Made by a program: the position numbers and the translations under genes
The notes under the pieces: generated by a model
The model's database searches: none
What the model was told of the DNA's origin: nothing
What the model saw: the letters and a program-made list of their open reading frames with translations, nothing else
In this document: one piece after another, positions 40,701-47,500 of the stretch
Layout of the letters: the number at the start of each line of letters is the position of its first letter
Numbering within the stretch: the first letter of the stretch is position 1
From: Pardosa pseudoannulata
Taxonomy: Eukaryota > Arthropoda > Arachnida > Araneae > Lycosidae
Assembly (NCBI GenBank): GCA_032207245.1
Contig: CM063501.1
Location: forward strand, 62,492,401-62,556,400
Reading direction: 5' to 3'
DNA: 64,000 nucleotides

Positions 40701-42499
40701 TATACAGATAACTATTTTTCCCTGAAAAGTTTTTAAGTTTTTGTTTTTTCTAGCAGCTTAGACCCCCTCAAATTAAACAAAATCTAGGATCATTGTCAAA
40801 GATGAAATATGCAATATATATTATAGATTTAATTCAATATATTTATTATTAGTTAAATATGTGGAATTTTAAATAAAAATTTTGAGAACCCAATTTTGAA
40901 AAAACCCACCCAGGTTTTTTCGGGTTGGGCAAATGAAGCCAACCCTGCAATTAAGTCTTAAATACAAATACTCAAATGTAATTTTATATGTAAAAAATTG
41001 GTTAAAACAGACTATTGACATATAGAAAAACACTGTGATTAGAATTTTTAAATTGGAACAGGGTTAAAACAAATTAATAATTGTACATAATTTTATTTTA
41101 TTTTATACACCTAGAAATAAAATTAAGGTACTAAAAACTTGATTTTGAAATCTATGAACATCACACAAACTACCTCTATTTTTAAGTAATGAGTATTATT
41201 AATGTTAATTAAAACTATTTAAAATATTTCTTAATTTTAAATTAGATATTAAATCAAGTCTTAAGTAATACTTCAAGATTTAATGCAGCTTATTATTATT
41301 CATTTTAAATGGATTTACATCTGGCTACAATTACTTAAAACAGAGATTAAAAAAATTTTTAAGAAATTGAGGGAAGACATTTTTGTAAAAGTGATCACAT
41401 TAAGCTAATTAAATATATTTTCAAAATAAATGGTTAAAATTCCAAGATTAATGAGCATTCAAATGCACACCTATTGATGACTAAAATAATGTGATGGATT
41501 AAGTATGAAAATATATATTTAACAACTGTTTTATATAATTAAGTTACTTGAAATTCAAATTCCATAATTCCTATGCTTATTAATTTCTACGATGAATGAA
41601 TACAATAAATCATCAATACTTCAATTAAAGGTATATGCGTCAACATGAAATGCAATCGTAAACAAATATGTTCATACTATGAAAAATGTTGAAAGACTAG
41701 ATTTTACAATTATAGAAAATCTGATTACCCAAAAAATCTATTGCTTAGCCGTATATACATTATAAAGATAAAATAAATTTTTTAAGTATATTATTTTAGT
41801 GAATTTCAAACCAACAAAACTTAATCTATGCGACATGAAATGAGATCTTGCTAAATGCTTGTATCCTTAACTGAATATTATTTAGTGGATAGTTTTTACA
41901 AAAATCAATGTCATTTCAAAAGAACCAAAGACCATGAGTGATACACGCTACAATTTCAACTTAACATTGTTTGAAGGTACAAAGTTAATGAAATAGCAAA
42001 TTTTGGATTAATAACATTTCATTAACTTGCAGCTGATGAATTTACGGATAAAATTATGTACGAGAAAAAAAAATTAAATGAACTTCAATTCAACATTTTA
42101 CAATAATACTGAACTACTTCCTTTACAACGTAAACGCTATTCAGCAATACGACAACCGATTGTTTATGTAAACAAAGGGTAAGCAATCGTAATGTGACGA
42201 AATAAAACAAAAAATTCGAGAGGTTAAAAACACTGTATAAGCTTAGGGGTGATCTATTTGGTTGCGAATATTTTTTAATATAATATAAAATAACGAATTG
42301 CATCATATAAATAAAAAATCAATAACAGTACCTCATCTGAATATCCAAACAATTCATAGAAAAACTTTAACCCAACTTCTATCTTATTCTGTACTGAAAA
42401 ACAAGTATCCACATTCATTTTAACATCATCATAAACATATTTTACATAATTTTTTCCTACTCTTTGCCCAGGGCGACCCGGGAACCGAAGGCGCGCCAT
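2186..42499 (-). CDS. trx: Trithorax / MLL (KMT2A/B-type) histone H3K4 methyltransferase, N-terminal part, 14 exons
   Basis: Nuclear chromatin regulator of the COMPASS-like family, which maintains active gene states by methylating histone H3 lysine 4. Exons in transcription order: 42499-42332, 35873-34001, 31120-30953, 29231-29055, 26438-26202, 25747-25351, 22794-22747, 21784-21046, 19359-19240, 15731-15621, 15102-14965, 10540-10448, 4424-4304, 2241-2186. All have AG/GT borders and the phases join without a break into 1,482 codons. Seen in order: menin motif (3-11), LEDGF/IBD motif (56-63), basic region (75-680), nuclear-receptor-type finger (694-764), pre-CXXC block (812-860), CXXC (989-1027), poly-Ser, poly-Asp (1285-1296), PHD1 (1336-1381), PHD2 (1384-1428), start of PHD3 (1431-1482). 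The frame is open at the left edge. The remaining PHD3, extended PHD, FYRN/FYRC and SET domains are expected beyond position 1 but are not seen. Gene identity is near certain; single exon borders are my reading. Confidence 0.95.
2242..4303. other. trx intron 13
   Basis: Contains one full-length tRNA-SINE (3123-3296). The rest is AT-rich sequence without recognisable features, apart from an A-rich tract near 3808-3842. Confidence 0.6.
3123..3296 (-). mobile_element. tRNA-derived SINE, full length, with 14-bp target duplication
   Basis: On the minus strand the head carries a tRNA-like box A (TGGCC then GGTTAGGGTG) and box B (GGTTCGAATCC), followed by a tRNA-unrelated body and a CCAAACCAAA tail. 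The direct repeat CATTTTCTCAATAG flanks it at 3109-3122 and 3297-3310. The same family occurs at 62445-62622 and as decayed copies elsewhere in the window. Mobilised in trans by a LINE that is not identified here. Confidence 0.92.
4304..4424 (-). CDS. trx: trx exon 13 (end of PHD2, start of PHD3)
   Basis: Residues 1424-1463. VCPKCVKCKSCG closes PHD2 and opens PHD3. LLCQSCSKLTDKG follows, matching LCHDCAKLFAKG of MLL. Donor G/gtatag, phase 1. Confidence 0.95.
4425..10447. other. trx intron 12 (6 kb)
   Basis: Long AT-rich intron. The only structure I can support is an imperfect tandem duplication near 6147-6341 and homopolymer runs (a poly-T near 9411, a G run near 9796). No gene seen on either strand. 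Confidence 0.55.
6147..6341. repeat. Imperfect tandem duplication, about 100-bp unit
   Basis: Two adjacent copies (about 6147-6246 and 6247-6341) share TAAGCTATT-x-GTGAAACAAGC, ACAATTG and TTTCCAATGGAAA-like segments, with substitutions and small indels. An old local duplication in intronic DNA. Confidence 0.7.
10448..10540 (-). CDS. trx: trx exon 12 (PHD2)
   Basis: Residues 1393-1423, 93 bases. CKHCQNTYHGDCLAPHYPTK supplies the middle Cys/His ligands of PHD2 (1396, 1399, His1404, 1407) and ends KKKTW. Strong donor gtaagt. Phase 0 on both sides. Confidence 0.95.
10818..11518 (+). mobile_element. Helitron-like non-autonomous element
   Basis: Begins with TC after an A (aaTCTATA), runs through a TGTCTGTCTGTGTGTACTCG region and ends with a hairpin (CCGTAGCGAAGCATGG) a short distance before terminal CTAG followed by T. 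A TC start, a 3' hairpin, a CTRR end, insertion between A and T and no terminal inverted repeats are the standard Helitron signature. No Rep/helicase coding remains. Confidence 0.72.
13731..14110. repeat. Unclassified dispersed repeat-like segment
   Basis: Starts GGACTGGGCGAAACACCAAT and has several short inverted motifs (CAATATTGTGA, CACATGTGC). Base composition and word use differ from surrounding intron, suggesting an old transposon-derived segment. I could not define its ends or class. Confidence 0.3.
14965..15102 (-). CDS. trx: trx exon 11 (end of PHD1, start of PHD2)
   Basis: Residues 1347-1392. CVLCCEPYHTFC and WCCKRC complete the C4HC3 pattern of PHD1 (His1358). CQSCAVCG opens PHD2. 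Very close to the MLL segment CCEPFHKFC ... WCCRRC. Confidence 0.96.
15103..15620. other. trx intron 10
   Basis: Short AT-rich intron between the two PHD1 exons. Nothing else seen. Confidence 0.6.
15621..15731 (-). CDS. trx: trx exon 10 (start of PHD1)
   Basis: Residues 1310-1346. IPLPCVCYLCGSAGQEK gives the first Cys pair of PHD finger 1 (Cys1336, Cys1339), like the VVCFLC start in MLL. Phase 0 on both sides. Confidence 0.95.
16876..17019. repeat. Perfect tandem duplication of a 72-bp unit
   Basis: Two identical, directly adjacent 72-base copies starting CTGAGGCTACC and ending TTAACAGACAG. Because 72 is a multiple of three, the duplication keeps an open frame on the plus strand, but nothing suggests that frame is translated. 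No differences between copies, so it is recent or homogenised. Confidence 0.93.
17040..17335 (-). mobile_element. Non-LTR retrotransposon (LINE) fragment, C-terminal end of ORF2
   Basis: The minus-strand frame contains VGFLVGHYALRRHL, then EEEMAHHILCDC, the typical C-terminal block of Jockey/R1-like reverse transcriptases after the RNase H domain (GLLTGH ... HLL-x-EEE-x-HILC-C). Upstream, WCNGEGHRQAKKL fits the family but is joined through a frameshift. A dead 5'-truncated copy. Confidence 0.75.
19240..19359 (-). CDS. trx: trx exon 9 (poly-Asp tract)
   Basis: Residues 1270-1309: DQYGSAGSGSNG, a run of 12 Asp at 1285-1296, then EEKKKHFILADYW. GAT and GAC codons are mixed. Acceptor caacag, donor TGG/gtatac, phase 0 on both sides. 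It bridges the Ser-rich region and PHD1. Confidence 0.85.
19908..19954. repeat. (TA)n microsatellite
   Basis: More than 20 TA dinucleotides in a row, directly abutting the Helitron-like terminus at 19957. Confidence 0.95.
19957..20250 (-). mobile_element. Helitron-like 3' end, nested in the hAT MITE
   Basis: Read on the minus strand, a GC hairpin (CCCAGGCAACGCCGGG) is followed by a short spacer and terminal CTAG then T, a Helitron 3' end. The 5' boundary is not clear; I place it where MITE-like TTAAGGAG words resume. No coding. Confidence 0.5.
21046..21784 (-). CDS. trx: trx exon 8 (end of CXXC, poly-Ser region)
   Basis: Residues 1023-1269. Starts (M)FRRCLRPVLP, giving the eighth CXXC Cys (1027). 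It then runs into a Gly/Ser/Pro region with a Ser tract of roughly 18 uninterrupted residues coded by mixed AGC/AGT/TCT/TCA codons, and an acidic middle part. Ends RKSQFIDK before gtagct. Antisense and shifted open frames over this exon are by-products of the repeat. Confidence 0.93.
21785..22746. other. trx intron 7
   Basis: About 960 bases of AT-rich intron between exon 8 and the 48-bp CXXC exon. No other feature recognised. Confidence 0.6.
22747..22794 (-). CDS. trx: trx exon 7 (48-bp micro-exon, CXXC KFGG motif)
   Basis: Only 48 bases: DKKKFGGPNLIKQAC plus split codons on both sides. It supplies the KFGG loop, the Lys-Gln that touches CpG in this family, and Cys1022. The phases (2 in, 2 out) fit exons 6 and 8 exactly. 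Too short for ordinary ORF detection. Confidence 0.93.
22795..25350. other. trx intron 6
   Basis: 2.6-kb intron splitting the CXXC domain. A patch at about 24540-25020 is less AT-rich and might be a transposon remnant, but has no terminal repeats or coding I can identify. A poly-A tract sits near 25022-25043. Confidence 0.5.
25351..25747 (-). CDS. trx: trx exon 6 (Lys-rich linker and first half of CXXC)
   Basis: Residues 875-1006. A very Lys-rich stretch (many KK and MKK runs) leads into CKECKGC...DCGQCAYC, the first six zinc-ligand Cys (989, 992, 995, 1000, 1003, 1006) of a CXXC domain that binds unmethylated CpG. The first Cys cluster is one residue closer to the second than in vertebrate MLL. 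Donor CT/gtaaat, phase 2. Confidence 0.94.
25748..26201. other. trx intron 5
   Basis: 454-bp AT-rich intron separating the pre-CXXC and CXXC exons. Nothing else seen. Confidence 0.6.
26202..26438 (-). CDS. trx: trx exon 5 (pre-CXXC conserved block)
   Basis: Residues 796-874. RGPRIKHVCRRAAVVLG is nearly identical to the block that precedes the CXXC domain in vertebrate MLL1/MLL2 (KMT2A/B), and SLSALPQEEKQKIL continues the match. This is one of the strongest orthology signals in the window. The acceptor follows a long T tract; donor G/gtaatt. Confidence 0.95.
27240..27345 (+). mobile_element. Decayed tRNA-SINE copy
   Basis: GGTGATGGTTGAATCAG, then GAGCTCAAATCCCAG-x-TGCCATG-x-ATGTTCATAG, aligns loosely with the head and body start of the full SINE at 62445 (box B GGTTCGAATCCCA, ATGGCATGGATGTTCATAG). 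Strongly diverged, no tail. Confidence 0.45.
28678..28740. repeat. (TA)n(GA)n compound microsatellite
   Basis: A run of TA dinucleotides passing directly into GA dinucleotides, in a trx intron. Confidence 0.93.
28818..28868 (-). mobile_element. SINE 3' tail remnant
   Basis: On the plus strand, GATGGTTGGTTGGAAGTACTA and then GAGGGCTAATGAGATT matches the reversed 3' part of the full SINE (TTTGGTTTGGAGTGCTACGG ... GTGCTAATGAGACC). Short and decayed. Confidence 0.45.
29055..29231 (-). CDS. trx: trx exon 4 (second half of nuclear-receptor-type zinc finger)
   Basis: Residues 737-795. Contains Cys739/740 and the segment RCRACWLKCC (Cys756, Cys759, Cys763/764), which resembles the C-terminal part of receptor fingers (C-x2-C-R-x2-K-C). 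It is followed by a hydrophobic/charged linker ending PPHNPLLT. Acceptor tttttttag, donor G/gtatgt, phase 1 on both sides. Confidence 0.93.
29232..30952. other. trx intron 3
   Basis: Splits the nuclear-receptor-type finger. Contains a partial SINE near 30176-30290 (minus). A short stretch near 29870-29925 (TAGAACCTTTGTTAAAAATACAG-like) resembles the nearby end of exon 4 and its acceptor at 29206-29240, as if an exon edge had been duplicated and decayed. No other feature. Confidence 0.45.
30176..30290 (-). mobile_element. Partial tRNA-SINE copy
   Basis: TGGTTTGGTTAGAATGCTACAG, a T-rich gap, then GGGACTAATGAGACCAG and a poor match to the SINE body. Corresponds to the tail half of the SINE in reverse. 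The tRNA head is lost. Confidence 0.55.
30953..31120 (-). CDS. trx: trx exon 3 (first half of nuclear-receptor-type zinc finger)
   Basis: Residues 681-736. Cys694, Cys697, Cys715 and Cys718, followed by NGFF, reproduce the first zinc finger and P-box helix of a nuclear receptor DNA-binding domain (C-x2-C ... CESCNGFF). The spacing is 17 residues instead of the usual 13. A further Cys734 begins the second finger. The exon ends K-D-G and is completed by the next exon. The Drosophila Trithorax protein is known for such a variant finger. Confidence 0.93.
31121..34000. other. trx intron 2
   Basis: 2.9-kb AT-rich intron with a piggyBac-type MITE at 32012-32164. No coding or RNA gene recognised in the rest. 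Confidence 0.55.
32012..32164. mobile_element. piggyBac-type MITE
   Basis: 153 bp flanked by TTAA (32008-32011 and 32165-32168). Long imperfect terminal inverted repeats: left CCATTTGCCTG ... GTACATCACATATGAT, right ATCATATGTGATGTAC ... CAGGCAAAGAG. TTAA target duplication and a short palindromic body are typical of piggyBac-derived MITEs. Too small to code. Confidence 0.85.
34001..35873 (-). CDS. trx: trx exon 2 (large basic/low-complexity region; LEDGF-IBD motif)
   Basis: 624 codons plus one base (residues 57-680). It opens with EEEFEGF, which with the last Glu of exon 1 fits the LEDGF/PSIP1 integrase-binding-domain ligand consensus E-x-E-x-F-x-G-F. The rest is Lys/Arg/Ser-rich. A block around residues 375-405 (GRKRFILPSMSARSSR, then KRYMDD) matches a conserved stretch of vertebrate MLL, and a related copy (SIGRKRLSLPS) lies about 50 residues earlier. 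Donor A/gtaagt, phase 1. No stop codons across 1.87 kb. Confidence 0.95.
36606..36950. repeat. Imperfect direct duplication, 140-180-bp unit
   Basis: Copy 1 at 36606-36747 and copy 2 at 36768-36950 share AATAATTATATGCTATTT, AGCAGAATT, AACAAGCAC and TATAGCAGACAAGAGCATGG. Copy 2 has an extra insert of about 40 bases. A local intronic duplication of moderate age. Confidence 0.85.
37826..38234 (+). pseudogene. C-terminal remnant of pogo-like transposase
   Basis: About 135 codons in one frame, from GFKVTDIWQFNENVF through a Pro/Ser/Gln-rich linker to a Lys-rich tail, ending at TAA (38232-38234). Matches only the tail of pogo/Jerky-type transposases. No catalytic Asp/Glu residues remain, so it cannot move on its own. 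The longest ATG-initiated part begins at 37902. Confidence 0.75.
38528..38563. repeat. Subterminal inverted motif of the pogo-like element
   Basis: GGTCCATTTTACCCCGA and GGTCGGGGTAAAATGGTCC face each other with almost no spacer, repeating the terminal-repeat word inside the element. Could be an internal transposase site or a trace of an end duplication. Confidence 0.6.
39995..40947. mobile_element. hAT-type non-autonomous transposon with 8-bp target duplication
   Basis: Terminal repeats CAGGGTTGGC / GCCAACCCTG and a perfect 8-bp duplication CAATTAAG at 39987-39994 and 40948-40955, the hAT hallmark. Subterminal regions are rich in GGTTTTTTC and AAAAAACCC words. No transposase frame. Its ends resemble those of the element at 54103. 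Confidence 0.9.
42332..42499 (-). CDS. trx: trx exon 1 (start codon; menin-binding motif)
   Basis: Encodes residues 1-56, donor GAG/gtactg, phase 0. The N-terminus MARLRFPGRPG matches the menin-binding core of vertebrate MLL proteins (F-P-x-R-P) at the same extreme N-terminal place. The segment FSVQNKIEVGLKFFYELFG resembles the conserved block that follows it in MLL. The ATG has a good context (aaaATGG). An in-frame ATG 39 codons upstream (42616) exists, but the motif position favours 42499. Confidence 0.9.
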
Positions 42500-42700
42500 T
42501 TTGAGAATTAAAGCATCGCATCTGAGTATGGCATCAAAACGATTCAAGGTTAACCTTCTTTTAGAGTTTTTTATATTAGAGCGTCGTTTATACAAACACA
42601 CATGTTTCAAATACATAGAGGAATGAAGAATGAAAATTTCTCAATAAAAATATTAACAGTTTGGAATAAAATTCCAACTGTCAGTCTCTAAACTGCGCAA

Positions 42701-42709
42701 GGCGCCAAA
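42701..42709 (-). promoter_or_regulatory. Possible E2F-like site upstream of trx
   Basis: TTTGGCGCC on the minus strand, about 200 bp upstream of the trx start codon, fits the E2F core TTTSGCGC-type motif. Single motif match only; function is inferred and weak. Confidence 0.25.
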
Positions 42710-43934
42710 TTCAACCTCAACACAGAGCAAGACCATCCATGATTATGACTAGAATCGATTAAGGATCACTTCGATTAATCGAAATAAACTACAAACAGAA
42801 TTTCAAAAAAATTTTTAAACTATTTAATGTATTACAGCTGTTTAAAACAGTTGATGGTTATTTCAAATTAAAAATTTTTAGTATGAATAACCCTCTAAAT
42901 CAAACTTAAAAAACTATTATAAAAATTATAGTCGAGAAATGAATTTTCTGGCAGCTGATGTCAATCAGGTTTATCCTTTGTGGATATCATAGAGCTAATG
43001 TTTAGCTCTGAAATATAGACATCAAGCAGTACTTCAAGACATTAGTATAAGGCACGGGCACTCAGCTGATCGCTGAGATCGCTGATCCCTAACAACCTTT
43101 TTGTAGGCACGCTATGGACATTTACATGAAAACAGTCTCATTTCAACGTCGTGTCATTTTTCCAGCAACAAACTTTTAGAACTATTTATTAATTAATAGT
43201 TTTAGAATTATTGTATACATCATTTGTCAGTTCAAAGCAGTTAAAATAGTAAATGCAAAACCAATGTCAGACACTAATATAAAAAATAGAATGCAGATAG
43301 TTATTTCGCAACTACTAACAAGTTACATTAACAATGCAAGTGCATTCAGAGGATGAAAAAGCTAGCCTTTCGTCTATTTAGCTACTGAATTTCCTGTCAT
43401 TGTTAATACAGCTCTTTCGTAACTGCAAAACAACTGTCTGCATTCAAACTTTTTTCTATTTATGCCTTACTTACGTTTGTTTTACATTTATAATTATATT
43501 CTAGCACAAAAGTTGTACTTTCCCATATACAATTGTAACTATATAGTACCTTATTCGTACGTTTAAATAATTATTTTTTCTTTTAGTACGCTCAACATGC
43601 ATTTTTCTAAAATTTTAAGTACTAGTTCCCCTCTATGTTTTGTTTTCAGCCCCCATTAAAGTTGTATTGAATTAGGAATAAACTTCTTTATATAAAAGTC
43701 CTAATACTTACTCATCTACAGTGCCATCCTAACAGATTTTGCACCTATAAGCTGCTTACAATTATGTGCTCTTCTCCATAAGAAAAGATACGGGAGGAGA
43801 AATAAACGAAAAAGTATTAAGAAAGTTACAGTCAATATATTACCAATAAACAAATGAAAATATAAAATTCAAAAAAATATTCATATAAGCTTTATGAAAA
43901 CAAATTATGTAAATCCAAATGAGAAATGTTGAAT

Positions 43935-44104
43935 GATGGACGATTGAGTAGGGTGCTGCTTTTAGTTATCGAAGTTCGTGAATTCGAATCTCACTGCTGT
44001 CATGGATGTTAATAGCCATTTGGAATGGGCTTCATAAATAAGTTTTGTCTCATAAGCCATCGTGTAACATAAATGTAGACCGTAGCACTCCCAACAACCA
44101 AACA
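43935..44104 (+). mobile_element. Decayed tRNA-SINE copy
   Basis: Aligns along most of the SINE at 62445: GATGGACGATTGAGTAGGGTG (box A), GAATTCGAATC (box B), CATGGATGTTAATAGCC, and tail GTAGACCGTAGCACTCCCAA. Many substitutions, so it is older than the copies at 3123 and 62445. The short open frame across it is incidental. Confidence 0.85.
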
Positions 44105-44276
44105 ACGAATCAAATGCAAAAACACAAATTTCTTTCTAACTGTTACTCTCAAACAGAGCCCTCTTCAGTTTGTTCTGTATCTAAAATCATGGAATTAAGT
44201 CTGAACAGCTGCAGCCATAATACCCAGCTGTGATGATGCGAGAAATAGTGGAAACCGGCGATCAAAGTTACTTGAA

Positions 44277-44281
44277 GGTTG
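44277..44281. repeat. 5-bp target site duplication of the copia element (left)
   Basis: GGTTG directly precedes the 5' LTR and recurs at 48785-48789 after the 3' LTR. Five bases is usual for Ty1/copia integrases. Confidence 0.85.
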
Positions 44282-44468
44282 TGTTGAGTTTTTAATTCCT
44301 CCTTGTCTTATTATTTTAATTTTCTTTATTAACTGACTGAAACTTGTGAACCTGGCAATACTGTGTGTGACAGTTAGTTGCTAGAGATGTACTGTGTGTA
44401 CTAGCGTGCATAACCTAATAAAGTTTATTCTTTGTGTAAGAATGTGTTACTAATTTAAAATCTGAATA
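44282..44468 (+). repeat. 5' LTR of copia element
   Basis: 187 bp, begins TGTTGAG and ends CTGAATA. Contains a polyadenylation-type AATAAA near 44419. The 3' limit is set by the target duplication and by the following primer-binding site, both starting GGTT, so it could shift by up to 4 bases. Confidence 0.92.
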
Positions 44469-44482
44469 GGTTATGGGCCCAG
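44469..44482 (+). promoter_or_regulatory. Primer-binding site (internal initiator tRNA-Met)
   Basis: GGTTATGGGCCCAG is the reverse complement of the anticodon stem-loop region of initiator tRNA-Met (CUGGGCCCAUAACC). Copia elements are known to prime from a 5' half of this tRNA rather than from its 3' end. Confidence 0.9.
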
Positions 44483-44588
44483 ATCTACGCCCAAGCAACT
44501 AATAATCGTTTGTATTTTAAAAAGAAACCTAACAGTTATTTTCGTAGCATTTGTTGCTAGCTATCACGTGTGACGAGACTCACGCCGG

Positions 44589-47500
44589 TTGTTAGGCCTA
44601 ACGAAGTTTGAAGTAACGTGTGAATCAAGAATCATGGCTGGACTTGATATTTCGTCAATGAGTAAATTTGATGGAAAGAACTATTCCCAATGGCGTTTCC
44701 AAATAAATTGTGCACTAAAAGCGAAAGGTGTATTTAAAGTAGCGAGTGGATTAAAAGATAAACCCACCGTCGAAACTGACATCGAAAAATGGGAAAAAGA
44801 CGACGCAATCGCCATGTTCACCATCACCGCCGCTATGGAGATGAAGCAGATAACTTTAATTGAAAGCTGCACCACATCCTGTGAAATGTTAACAAAACTA
44901 GACTCGGTATTTCAGCAGAAGTCTGATTTCAACAAGATGCTCCTTTTGGACAAATTCCATGGATTAAAGATGGATTTGAATGAGTCTGTTGTCGAGTACA
45001 TCGCCAGAGTAGAAAACTTAGATCACCAAATTAAGAACGCTGGTGAAATCATGAATGAGGTCACACTTATTACTAAAATTCTGGGTACTTTGCCAGCAAA
45101 ATACCGTAACTTCCGGCAAGCATGGTTATCAATGGATGACAGCAGACAGAATATATCAAATCTAACAGCCAGGTTAATTGATGAAGAAGCGAATCTGGTT
45201 GAAGACGAGCGAGAGGAAACTGCATTCGTTGCGAATTACCGGACGGCAAAGTCTTCAGGAAACCAGAAGTCAAAACTCAAGCTGGACAAATCGAAAATAA
45301 CGTGCTATTCCTGCCGAAAGAAAGGACATTTTGCCAGAGAGTGTCGATCAAAACAACAGAGAAGGGGTAGAGACAATCATGAACCAGGTACCTCTAATGA
45401 CTCCATAGGCTACAATGCATTTAGTGCTGAAGCAGAGGAATTTGAAAACTGCAAACAAGACCGATGGATTCTCGATAGTGGAGCATCAGCTCATATGACT
45501 TATGATCTTCACTCATTATGTGACTTTCAAGAGTTAGATGGAAGTGATAAAATCCGTCTTGGAAATAACACAGAACTCCCAATCAAAGGAAAAGGGGAGG
45601 TAAGAATTTTAAAGTTCATTAACAATGCATGGATTGAGGGGTTAATAACAAATGTACTTTATGTGCCAGGTTTAAAGAAAAACTTGTTCTCTGAAGGAAC
45701 TGTAACAAGCAAGGGGATGAAAATTATTAAATCTGGTGATAGTGCCAAAATTTATAATCGTGATGATGACCTCATTGCTTCAGCTGTTCGTACTTCTAAT
45801 AATTTGTATCAAATGTTGTTTAAAATGATAAAACCCATTGAAGCAAATACAGCTGCTACAGACAGTATCAGACTATGGCATGAGAGAATGGGCCATATTA
45901 ATCTTAAAGCTCTAAGAGAGTTAAGTGAAAGGGGAGTCATCGATAAAATCGATTTTTCTGATGCTGATAAATTCCTTTGTGAGGGTTGCCATTATGGCAA
46001 ACAACACAGACTTTCTTTTGGCCATAGAAAACAAAAATCTAGCAGACCAGGTGAACTAATTTACAGTGACTTGTGTGGACCCATGTCAACGTCATCACTG
46101 GGTGGTGCCAACTATTTTGTGATCTTCAAAGACGACTTCAGTGGCTATGTGTCTGTTGAATTTTTGAAACATAAGTGTGACACTCTAGAGAAGTTCAAGA
46201 AGTTTGTGTCTCTTTGTGAGAACAAGCATTCGGTGACAGTGAAAGCCCTTAGAGTAGATAATGGTAGAGAATACATCAACCGTGACTTCAAAGATTTTCT
46301 CCAGATAAAAGGCATAGAACTTGAGACTACAGCTCCTTACACCCCTGAGCAGAATGGAAGAGCAGAGAGAAATATGAGAACTATTATGGAGAGTGCTCGA
46401 TCAATGTTACACAGTAAGAATTTACCATTGTTTTTGTGGGCTGAAGCAGTTAATACAGCTGTGCATATCTTAAATCATGTACCAACTAGTCAGTCACCTG
46501 ATTCTACTCCATATGAACTATGGACTGGAAAGCAGATGTCATTAAAGTATTTAAGAACCTTTGGTTCAGAAGCTTACATGCACGTACCCGATCAGTTGCG
46601 CAAGAAACTGTTCCCCAAAAGTATCAAAACAATTCTTGTGGGGTATGAAAGAAATTCGCCAAATTATCGACTCTTTGATCCCAAGTCAAAATCAATAAAA
46701 ATCTCAAGGAATGTTTCATTTAATGAAGATGCAAATGCACCAGAGATTCACTCAAAGGAGACAATTTCTTTCAGTAGCTCTGGGTACCAAAATATTGCCA
46801 ATGAGTTAGAGACTGAAACAGACCTACCGACGAATGAAAGTGATACACTTAATATATCACAGAATTCAGAGGATGAAGTATCTCCTTATGATCTTAGACC
46901 AAGGCAAAACTTAAGAATTCCCCGCCGCTATGAAGTAAATGTTGCTGAGATCCCCAAAACATATGAAGAGGCAATTAACTCCCATCAATCAAAGGAGTGG
47001 AAAGATGCAATAGGAGAAGAACTCAAATCACTGCAGAAAAATGACACCTGGGAATTGATAGAATGTCCAGTAGGGAAGAATATAGTTGGATCAAAATGGG
47101 TGTTTAACATAAAGTACTTACCAGATGGAAAGATAGAACGTTTTAAAGCTCGTCTATGTGCAAAAGGGTTCTCACAAGTGGAGGGAGTTGATTATAGTGA
47201 AACATTTTCACCAACAACGAGATATGACACTATACGGACAGTCCTGGCAATTGCTGCTCAAAAGAAGTTGAAAATGCTGCAGTGTGACATAAAAACGGCA
47301 TTTTTACATGGTGATATCGAGGAAGAAATTTACATGCAGCCTCCTCCAGGTCTAGATGTTAATACAAATTTGGTATACAAGTTGAGAAAGTCTTTATATG
47401 GTCTAAAACAGTCATCAAGATGTTGGAACCAAAAGTTTTCAGATTTCTTGACAAGTTATGGATTCAATCAGAGCATGGCAGATCCTTGTTTATACCATGG

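Larger units (their letters stand above)
35874..42331. other. trx intron 1 (6.5 kb)
   Basis: Contains a direct duplication (36606-36950), a pogo-like element (37349-38733) and a hAT-type element (39995-40947). The remainder, including 38734-39986 and 40956-42331, is AT-rich and featureless to me. Confidence 0.55.
42500..44276. other. Upstream region of trx
   Basis: Intergenic. A small GC/CpG-richer patch surrounds the trx start (about 42465-42500) and continues weakly to 42710. A decayed SINE lies at about 43935-44104. No other gene seen. Confidence 0.55.

Noticed and set aside
44681..44875. Minus-strand frames inside the copia gag-pol
   Set aside because: Shadows of a long intact coding frame on the other strand; the same holds for those at 45073, 47468, 47699 and 48026.
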